Below are positions 7,670 through 12,380 of a stretch of DNA of 12,380 bases, piece after piece; position 1 is the stretch's first letter; every line of letters begins with the position of its first letter. The translations under genes were made by a program, and so were the position numbers. This DNA is from JANQGH01 sp039177555 (GTDB lineage Bacteria; Pseudomonadota; Alphaproteobacteria; DSM-16000; Inquilinaceae). The DNA is taken from positions 1-12,380 of the forward strand of contig JBCDFV010000081.1 of NCBI GenBank assembly GCA_039177555.1. Direction: 5' to 3'. The notes under the pieces were generated by a model that was not told the origin of the DNA, made no database searches, and saw only the letters and a program-made list of their open reading frames with translations.

Positions 7670-8083
7670 TCACGCTTTTTCCAAAACACATTGCAGTGGA
7701 TGTTGATGGCGCTTGGCCAGATCCATCACCTGGGTGACCTTGGTCTCGGCCACCTCGAAGGTGAAAACGCCGCACACGCCGACGCCACGGCGATGAACGT
7801 GCAGCATGATCTGGGTGGCTTCTTCCCGGCTCTTGGCGAAGAAGCGTTCCAGTACGTGGACGACGAACTCCATCGGCGTGTAGTCGTCGTTCAGCATCAA
7901 GACCTTGTACATCGCCGGTTTTTGGGTCTTGGGCTTTTCCTCGATGATGACGCCCGTATCCGGCCGGCCATCGCCCTCACGCGTCGGGCCGGCATGGGGC
8001 ATCGACCCGGCGGTCCGGCGCCACCGCGTGGGGGCCATCCGCCGGGCGATCAAATGGGGGTTTGAGTCCATCCGCTTTGCCAT
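7670..8083 (-). CDS. clpS: ATP-dependent Clp protease adaptor ClpS
   Basis: ClpS binds proteins with bulky N-terminal residues and hands them to the ClpA N-domain, so pairing with clpA just downstream is expected. The conserved core (MYKVLMLNDDYTPMEFVVHVL) starts at about residue 58. It carries the N-degron pocket residues Asn65, Asp66 and Asp67 and the His in MLHVH (His97), and ends with the typical AETKVTQVMDLAKRHQHPLQC segment. From the ATG at 8083 the protein is 137 residues with an Arg-rich N-terminal extension. ATGs at 8071, 8038 and 8002 would give 133, 122 and 110 residues. The last is nearest the usual ClpS length, but none has a clear ribosome binding site. Identity is firm; the start is not. 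Confidence 0.93.
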   Translation of the reverse strand: MAKRMDSNPHLIARRMAPTRWRRTAGSMPHAGPTREGDGRPDTGVIIEEKPKTQKPAMYKVLMLNDDYTPMEFVVHVLERFFAKSREEATQIMLHVHRRGVGVCGVFTFEVAETKVTQVMDLAKRHQHPLQCVLEKA

Positions 8084-8089
8084 TGCCCA

Positions 8090-8119
8090 ATCATATGAGA
8101 TTGAACCGGCAAACGTGAA
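8090..8119 (-). promoter_or_regulatory. Candidate clpS promoter
   Basis: On the minus strand TTCACG (8114-8119) and TATGAT (8090-8095) are separated by 18 bases. The predicted transcript start falls at about 8083, the first base of the ATG, so a transcript from here would be leaderless or would use a later ATG. An alternative pair is TTGTCA (8125-8130) and TTCAAT (8100-8105) with a long 19-base spacer. Assigned by eye only. Confidence 0.35.
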
Positions 8120-8120
8120 G

Positions 8121-8133
8121 ACCTTGACAAGGT
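8121..8133. repeat. 13-bp palindrome in the clpS upstream region
   Basis: ACCTTG-A-CAAGGT is a perfect 6-bp inverted repeat with a 1-base centre. It overlaps the possible TTGTCA -35 element of clpS and lies between the phasin terminator and clpS. It could be an operator; no regulator is recognised. Confidence 0.35.
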
Positions 8134-8165
8134 TACGGCGCGCGCCAACGCGATTTGGCGCACGC

Positions 8166-8196
8166 AAAAACGCCGCCGGCAAGAACCGGCGGCGTT
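8166..8196 (-). terminator. Intrinsic terminator of the phasin transcript
   Basis: The 9-bp G+C stem CGCCGCCGG / CCGGCGGCG (8171-8179 and 8186-8194) extends to 11 bp with flanking A-T pairs and has a 6-base loop. On the minus strand it is followed at once by five T residues (8166-8170). It lies 84 bases after the phasin stop and upstream of clpS, so it should insulate the two units. Confidence 0.85.
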
Positions 8197-8252
8197 CGCT
8201 CGTCGCAGTGTCGGGGCTCTAAGGGGAGGAACCGCCCGTCGACGCGACGTTA

Positions 8253-8270
8253 GAGGCTGCCAATAGCCTC
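8253..8270 (-). other. Small hairpin in the phasin 3' untranslated region
   Basis: GAGGCT / AGCCTC arms (8253-8258 and 8265-8270) form a 6-bp stem with a 6-base loop, 10 bases after the phasin stop. There is no T-run, so it is more likely an mRNA 3'-end structure than a terminator. Confidence 0.25.
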
Positions 8271-8279
8271 CGCGTTCAA

Positions 8280-8828
8280 TCAGGAAGCCCGGGCGAAACT
8301 GTCGACCGTCGCATTGACCCGCGCGTTCAGCGGGGCCATGGCCTCGTTGGCGACCTTCACGGTCATTTCCGACAGCTTGGTGCTCTCGGCCACGAAACCG
8401 TCGAAAGTCTTGCGCGCATAGTTGCTTTGCAGGTCGACGACCTCGTTCAGCGACGTAGCGGTGACCATGGCCTTGGTCGCGCCGACGGTCTCTTCGAAGG
8501 TCGACTGACCGGCGTCGAACACCGTGCGGCCCAGATCCTCAAGACCCTTCGCGAAGGCCGTGCCGGCCGCGAAATAGGCGTCGACATTGCCCTTGCCATA
8601 CTCCGCGGCGTCCGACCAGAGGGTGAACAGTTGGCTGGAGGCCTTCTCGAACTGCTCACGGCCTGCCAACAGGCCCTGCTCGATATTCTCGGCGACCGCG
8701 TCCTGGCCGGCTCTCACGGCCGTCTCGACCGTGGTCTTGGCGTTCTCGACGGTCTCTTCGACCGCCTTGGTCACGGTTTTAGCAGCCGTTTTTCCGACCG
8801 GCGCACGGGTGGTCTTCGGTGTGGTCAT
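8280..8828 (-). CDS. Phasin family protein (polyhydroxyalkanoate granule-associated)
   Basis: This is a 182-residue, mostly helical, Ala-rich protein of the Phasin_2 type. It has a Lys/Ala-rich N-terminus (KTAAKTVTKAVEE), then a long amphipathic region with FEKASSQLFTLWSDAAEYGKGNVDAYFAAG (about 60-90) and VVDLQSNYARKTFDGFVAESTKLSEM (about 128-153), both typical of alphaproteobacterial phasins. Such proteins coat PHA granules in the cytoplasm, control their size and number and shield them. The start at 8828 is chosen because GGAGAG (8835-8840) precedes that ATG; an in-frame ATG at 8927 has no support and would add an unrelated segment that overlaps the promoter. The gene has its own promoter (8927-8954), PhaR-like palindromes and an intrinsic terminator, so it appears monocistronic. 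No PHA synthase or depolymerase is in the window. Short phasins are hard to tell apart by eye, but the assignment is good. Confidence 0.88.
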   Translation of the reverse strand: MTTPKTTRAPVGKTAAKTVTKAVEETVENAKTTVETAVRAGQDAVAENIEQGLLAGREQFEKASSQLFTLWSDAAEYGKGNVDAYFAAGTAFAKGLEDLGRTVFDAGQSTFEETVGATKAMVTATSLNEVVDLQSNYARKTFDGFVAESTKLSEMTVKVANEAMAPLNARVNATVDSFARAS

Positions 8829-8904
8829 GTCGCTCTCTCCACGTTGCTTCGCCGGATCATCCCGGCAATCGTTTGGGGGCAGGATCGGCCAACATTTGTC
8901 TTTT

Positions 8905-8919
8905 TGCTGCACTGCAGCA
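8905..8919. promoter_or_regulatory. PhaR-like operator of the phasin gene
   Basis: TGCTGC-ACT-GCAGCA is a perfect 6-bp inverted repeat with a 3-base spacer. It contains CTGC-N3-GCAG, the element I recall for the PHA-responsive repressor PhaR in Paracoccus and Rhodobacter. It lies just after the predicted -10 at 8927-8932, over the expected transcript start, which suits repression. Confidence 0.6.
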
Positions 8920-8926
8920 TAGCGCA

Positions 8927-8954
8927 TAGATAATCAGTCCGGTGCGCGTGTCAA
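8927..8954 (-). promoter_or_regulatory. Phasin promoter
   Basis: On the minus strand a perfect -35 TTGACA (8949-8954) is followed after 16 bases by TATCTA (8927-8932). The start of transcription would be near 8920, giving a 5' leader of about 90 bases that includes the ribosome binding site at 8835-8840. Confidence 0.55.
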
Positions 8955-8961
8955 CGGCTAT

Positions 8962-8978
8962 TTTGTGCACCGCACAAA
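8962..8978. promoter_or_regulatory. Second palindrome in the phasin / Anbu-like divergent region
   Basis: TTTGTGC-ACC-GCACAAA is a perfect 7-bp inverted repeat with a 3-base spacer. Its core TGC-ACC-GCA resembles the core TGC-ACT-GCA of the operator at 8905-8919. The two centres are 58 bases apart and bracket the phasin promoter. It could be a second PhaR site or an operator for the divergent peptidase gene. Confidence 0.45.
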
Positions 8979-9111
8979 TTTCTTCTATGCGCCGGATTTC
9001 GCGGGAGGATTCGCGTTTGTGCTTGACCGGTGCGCCCGAGTTGTCGCCAACTCCGGCACCGTCGATCCGGCGGTGCATGGCCGGGAATCAGGGGCAGGAA
9101 CAGCGCAGCAT

Positions 9112-9891
9112 ATGACCTACTGCGTCGGCATACGGGTAAGGCAAGGACTGGTCGCGTTGGCGGACGGCCGTGTGACGACGGGCAGTCAGATGGCGTCGGC
9201 GCGCAAGGTCACCCTGTTCGGCGAGGACCCGCACCGGTTCTTCATCATGACCTCGGGCCTGCGCAGCGTGCGCGACAAGGTCTTGGCCTATCTGGCGCAC
9301 GATCGGGACCTGGCGACCGAGCATTCGTTCGCCAGGATGCTCGATGCGGTCGGCGCCTTTACCGATTGCCTGCGGCGCGTGGCGGAGGAGGATGAAGAGG
9401 CGTTGGCGAAGTCGGAACTGACCTTCAATCTGCACGCCATCATCGGCGGCCAGTTAAGCCAGGACCGCGCGCCGACGATGTTCCTGATCTATCCGGAGGG
9501 CAACTGGATCGAGGTCGACGAGCGCACGCCCTATCTCTCGATCGGGGCGACGACCTACGGCAAGCCGATCCTGGACCGGGCCTTGAGCTACGACACCGAG
9601 ATCCGACATGCGCTGAAACTCGCCTATCTATCGTTCGACTCGACCCGGTTCAGCTCGACCGATGTCGGCTTTCCGATCGACATGCTCAGCTATTCCGTCG
9701 AGGACCGGCGCTGGCGCGAAGACCATTTCGCCTACGACGATCTGGTTGACGAACGCCAGTGGTGGAACAGAAACATCACCGAACTGGCCGAGCGCATGCC
9801 CGACGGGCCGTGGGCGCGATCCCTGCTGGCCGGCTCGGACGATCGGGTGACAGCCTTCCCAAGCGCGGTTTCGGACGATCCGGACCGCTAA
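9112..9891 (+). CDS. Anbu-like proteasome-family peptidase
   Basis: This is a 259-residue protein that begins MTYCVGI, the signature N-terminus of Anbu-type bacterial proteasome homologues (COG3484). After Met removal Thr2 would be the catalytic nucleophile; Asp18 (LADGR) and Lys32 (ARKVTLFG) fit the supporting Asp and Lys of Ntn-hydrolases. Further family segments are FFIMTSGLRSVRDK (43-56), TTYGKPILDRAL (147-158) and LSFDSTRFSSTDVGFPIDML (173-192). The exposed Thr requires translation from this exact ATG, so the longer in-frame start at GTG 8965 is wrong. A weak AGGA lies 12 bases upstream. The family self-assembles in the cytosol into ring or split-ring particles; natural substrates are poorly known. 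The usual Anbu partners (ATP-grasp, alpha-E and transglutaminase-like proteins) are absent from the window. The strand opposes the phasin, with a shared 283-base upstream region. Family assignment is strong; proteolytic activity is inferred. Confidence 0.85.
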   Translation: MTYCVGIRVRQGLVALADGRVTTGSQMASARKVTLFGEDPHRFFIMTSGLRSVRDKVLAYLAHDRDLATEHSFARMLDAVGAFTDCLRRVAEEDEEALAKSELTFNLHAIIGGQLSQDRAPTMFLIYPEGNWIEVDERTPYLSIGATTYGKPILDRALSYDTEIRHALKLAYLSFDSTRFSSTDVGFPIDMLSYSVEDRRWREDHFAYDDLVDERQWWNRNITELAERMPDGPWARSLLAGSDDRVTAFPSAVSDDPDR

Positions 9892-9922
9892 CTGCAGCCG
9901 GTCGAGCGCCGACGCAACAAAA

Positions 9923-9940
9923 CCGTCACGCCACCGTAAG
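9923..9940 (+). promoter_or_regulatory. Possible Pho box upstream of the phytase-like gene
   Basis: CCGTCAC-GCCA-CCGTAAG is a pair of 7-base direct repeats with a 4-base spacer, the geometry of a PhoB box. The two halves match CTGTCAT at 5 of 7 and 4 of 7 positions. It lies 98 bases before the ATG at 10039. No good -10 stands at the expected distance, so this is only a candidate. Confidence 0.28.
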
Positions 9941-10038
9941 AAAAGCCCCACGGTCGCCTCTTAGTCTTGCCGACTTCGATCCATCTGGCGCCGAGCCGCG
10001 GCCTGCGGCCGGGACTTTTCTCGTGGGAGGTTTGGGGC

Positions 10039-12312
10039 ATGGGCAAGACGAAACCGCTGCGCGGCATTCGGTCATTCGCTGGCAAGGGGGGCTTGCTGGC
10101 CTCGACCGCGATTCTCATCGGCATCACCGGACAAGCGGCCTTGGCGCAGAGCGGCGGCCAGTACTTCGAGCGCGTTGCCACCGTGCCAGTGTTCATCAAC
10201 CTGCCGGACGGCGCCGACCCCACGTCAGAGACCGTGGCCGAGATCATCGCCGCAACGGCGGACGGCATGACGCTGGCCTATACCGACAGCCCGGGTGACG
10301 CGATCGGCATTTTCGACATCAGCGACCCGACCGACCCGATCCCGTCCGGCCGTGTCGATCTTGGCGGCGAGCCGACCTCCGTCGCGATCTCCGGCAGCAC
10401 CGTCTACGCCGCCGTGAACACGTCGGAAAGCTACACCGCGCCCAGCGGCTTCGTCGGCGCGATCAGCCTGTCGGACCGGACCATGGGCGCGCAGTGCGAC
10501 GTCCAAGGCCAGCCGGATTCGATCGCGGTCAGCCCCGACGGCAGCTACCTCGCCGTGGTCGTCGAGAACGAACGCGATGAAGACCTGAACGACGGCGAAA
10601 TCCCGCAAGCGCCGCCGGGTCATCTCGCCGTCTTCGCGCTGGGCGATGACGGTGCGATCACGAACTGCGATGCCGCCACCATCGTCGACATGACCGGCCT
10701 CGCCGATGTGGCGCCGAGCGATCCGGAGCCGGAATATGTCGACATCAACAGCGACAACATCGCGGTCGTGACGCTGCAGGAGAACAACTACCTGGTCCTG
10801 GTCGACCTCGCCAGCGGCTCGGTCACCGGCCATTTCTCCGCCGGCACCGTCGATCTCGATGCGATCGACGCGACGGAGGAAGGCATCATCAGCGGCACCG
10901 ACAGCCTCAGCGACGTGCCGCGAGAGCCGGACGCCGTAACCTGGCTCGATACCGACCGCTTCGCGACGGCAAATGAGGGCGACTATCTCGGCGGCTCGCG
11001 TGGCTTCACGATCTTCAGCACCGACGGCACCGTCCTGTTCGACAGCGGCGAGGATCTGGAATATCTGGGGATGAGCTACGGCCACTACCCAGAAGACCGG
11101 GCCGAGAACAAGGGCGTTGAACCCGAGGGCATCGATTTCGGCCAGTATGGCGACGACGCGCTGATCTTCGTCGCGTCGGAACGGGGCAACTTCGTCGCCG
11201 TCTATCAGGACAATGGCGCCGACGCCGCGCCCGACCTGTTGCAGTTCCTGCCGACGGCCGTCGGTCCGGAAGGCCTCTTGACACTGCCGGGCCGCGACAT
11301 GTTCATCGTCGCCACGGAGGTGGACGAAGAGGATAACGGCCTGCGCGCCACCCTCGCCTTCTACACCCGCACGGCGGACATGGATGGCTATCCGACGCTG
11401 GTGTCGGACGTCGATCCGGCGACCGGCGCGCCGATTGGCTGGGGCGCCCTGTCCGGCCTGGTCGCGGCGGCCGACGACGTGAACACGCTCTACGCGGTCA
11501 GCGACAGCTTCTATGCCACGTCGCGCATCTACACCATCGACCTGTCGTCCACGCCGGCACGGATCACCGACTTCGTCGAACTGACCCGGGACGGTGAACC
11601 GATGGGTTATGACCTGGAAGGCATTGCGTTGCGCGACGATGGCGGGTTCTGGCTGGCGTCGGAGGGGCATCCGGGCAACGAACGCTCCAACTACATTCTG
11701 GGTGTCAATAGCGATGGTGTGGTGGAGCAGGAGATTACCCTGCCCGACGATCTCGTCGCCCAGGCCGTGCGTTTCGGTTTCGAGGGCGTGGCAAGCTGGG
11801 CCGATGAGGGCGGCGAGCGGCTGATCGTCGCGATCCAGCGCGAATGGGCCGACGACCCGGACAACCAGGTGAAGCTGGGCATCTACGACCCCGGTTCGCA
11901 GACCTGGAGCTTTGTCGGCTACCCGATCGCGGAGCCCATGTCCGAGCGTGGCGGCTGGGTCGGCCTGTCCGAGATCACCTATCTCGGCGACCAGCGCTTC
12001 GCGCTGATCGAGCGGGACAATCAGCCGGGCATCTATTCGGCCCACAAGGTGGTGACGGTCATCTCGCTCGACGGTGTCGATCCGGTACCCTATGGCGAGA
12101 CCTTGCCGGTGGTCGAGCCGACGGTGGCGATCGATCTGCTGCCGCTATTGCGCGCCAGCAATGGCTGGATTTCCGACAAGCCGGAAGGGCTGGCGGTCAC
12201 GTCCGACGGGGCGGTCTATCTGGTCACCGACAATGACGGTGTCGATGACGCGACCGGGGAGACGCTGCTGCTCAATATCGGCTCAGCGGATCAGTTGCAG
12301 GCCGGCAACTAG
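10039..12312 (+). CDS. Exported esterase-like / phytase-like beta-propeller protein
   Basis: This 757-residue protein has a Sec signal peptide (basic MGKTKPLRGIRSFAGK, hydrophobic core to about 30, cleavage near AALA/QS at 36). The mature protein is very acidic and built from repeated propeller-like blades. The N-terminal half (about 45-440) has EPTSVAISGSTVYAA, QPDSIAVSPDGSYLAVV, EPEGIDF and GPEGLLTLPGRDMFIVAT. The C-terminal part (about 463-750) matches the phytase-like domain (Pfam PF13449 type) with GALSGLVAA, YDLEGIALRDDGGFWLASEG, FEGVASW and KPEGLAVTSDGAVYLVTDND. The family is annotated as having esterase-like activity and is presumed to act on phosphate or other esters outside the cytoplasm; few members are characterised. 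GGGAGG at 10024-10029 is 9 bases before the ATG at 10039, so that start is preferred to the in-frame ATG at 9967. The 147-base gap upstream holds a weak Pho-box-like repeat. The stop codon is inside the terminal inverted repeat. Confidence 0.85.
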   Translation: MGKTKPLRGIRSFAGKGGLLASTAILIGITGQAALAQSGGQYFERVATVPVFINLPDGADPTSETVAEIIAATADGMTLAYTDSPGDAIGIFDISDPTDPIPSGRVDLGGEPTSVAISGSTVYAAVNTSESYTAPSGFVGAISLSDRTMGAQCDVQGQPDSIAVSPDGSYLAVVVENERDEDLNDGEIPQAPPGHLAVFALGDDGAITNCDAATIVDMTGLADVAPSDPEPEYVDINSDNIAVVTLQENNYLVLVDLASGSVTGHFSAGTVDLDAIDATEEGIISGTDSLSDVPREPDAVTWLDTDRFATANEGDYLGGSRGFTIFSTDGTVLFDSGEDLEYLGMSYGHYPEDRAENKGVEPEGIDFGQYGDDALIFVASERGNFVAVYQDNGADAAPDLLQFLPTAVGPEGLLTLPGRDMFIVATEVDEEDNGLRATLAFYTRTADMDGYPTLVSDVDPATGAPIGWGALSGLVAAADDVNTLYAVSDSFYATSRIYTIDLSSTPARITDFVELTRDGEPMGYDLEGIALRDDGGFWLASEGHPGNERSNYILGVNSDGVVEQEITLPDDLVAQAVRFGFEGVASWADEGGERLIVAIQREWADDPDNQVKLGIYDPGSQTWSFVGYPIAEPMSERGGWVGLSEITYLGDQRFALIERDNQPGIYSAHKVVTVISLDGVDPVPYGETLPVVEPTVAIDLLPLLRASNGWISDKPEGLAVTSDGAVYLVTDNDGVDDATGETLLLNIGSADQLQAGN

Positions 12313-12380
12313 ATCACTGGTCGGGCACCGGCCGCTAGAACAGCGGCCGGTGCCCGACCAGTGATCTAGTTGCCGGCCTG
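12298..12380. repeat. Perfect 39-bp inverted repeat with 5-base loop at the window end
   Basis: Bases 12298-12336 are the exact reverse complement of 12342-12380, with AGAAC (12337-12341) between. The left arm includes the last four codons (Gln-Ala-Gly-Asn) and the stop of the phytase-like gene, and the right arm ends exactly at the last base of the window. The inner part (GCCGCT-AGAAC-AGCGGC and flanking pairs) could be a natural terminator stem. The full length and the copying of coding sequence suggest a fold-back assembly artefact, or the start of a real tail-to-tail inverted duplication. No T-run is visible. Confidence 0.97.

Noticed and set aside
8084..8182. Longer N-terminus of ClpS from an ATG at 8182
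   Set aside because: The extra codons run through the phasin terminator and the clpS promoter region, and ClpS proteins are not that long.
8829..8927. Longer N-terminus of the phasin from an ATG at 8927
   Set aside because: It overlaps the predicted -10 and the PhaR-like operator, while the ATG at 8828 has a good ribosome binding site.
8965..9111. Longer N-terminus of the Anbu-like peptidase from a GTG at 8965
   Set aside because: It would bury the catalytic Thr2 behind 49 extra residues, and the GTG lies inside the palindrome at 8962-8978.
10225..12045. Minus-strand open frame of 606 codons antisense to the phytase-like gene
   Set aside because: It is a by-product of high G+C codon bias. 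The product is rich in Arg, Val, Asp and Gly with no recognisable domain, and the plus-strand frame has a signal peptide, ribosome binding site and family motifs.
1..12380. Mobile elements, CRISPR arrays, tRNA/rRNA genes, toxin-antitoxin or defence genes
   Set aside because: I looked on both strands for transposase motifs, direct-repeat arrays, tRNA-like folds and small paired genes and saw none I could support.

Overview
The window is GC-rich (roughly two thirds G+C by eye) and looks like chromosomal DNA of an alphaproteobacterium, plausibly of the Rhodospirillales type. The reasons are a clpS-clpA pair with alphaproteobacterial-style proteins, a phasin with a PhaR-like operator, an Anbu-type proteasome homologue, and a secreted phytase-like esterase. 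I see no phage genes, insertion sequences, CRISPR arrays, tRNAs or rRNAs.

Layout, left to right. (1) 1-1712, plus strand: the 3' part of a short-chain dehydrogenase, then a complete gamma-resorcylate-decarboxylase-like amidohydrolase. They are probably co-transcribed and may form a small aromatic-acid unit. (2) 1823-4582, plus strand: a 919-residue P2-type cation ATPase behind an FNR/FixK-like palindrome, which suggests low-oxygen control. (3) 4629-8083, minus strand: clpS, clpA and a small exported protein of unknown function whose start lies inside the end of clpA. ClpS is the N-degron adaptor and ClpA the AAA+ unfoldase that feeds ClpP. (4) 8280-8828, minus strand: a phasin with its own promoter, two related TGC-N3-GCA palindromes and a strong intrinsic terminator that separates it from clpS. 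(5) 9112-9891, plus strand, divergent from the phasin: an Anbu-like N-terminal-threonine peptidase standing alone. (6) 10039-12312, plus strand: a 757-residue exported beta-propeller protein whose C-terminal half is phytase/esterase-like, with a weak Pho-box-like element upstream. (7) 12298-12380: a perfect 39-bp inverted repeat with a 5-nt loop. It copies the end of the last gene and stops exactly at the window edge.

Functionally this is mostly a housekeeping and stress neighbourhood: protein quality control (ClpAS, Anbu-like), carbon-store granule coating (phasin), ion homeostasis (P-type ATPase) and phosphate-ester scavenging (phytase-like). I did not find a convincing new multi-gene system. 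The points most worth a second look are the terminal inverted repeat, a Trp in place of the sensor-2 Arg of ClpA, the missing acidic ligands in the ATPase, and the candidate PhaR, FNR and Pho sites.
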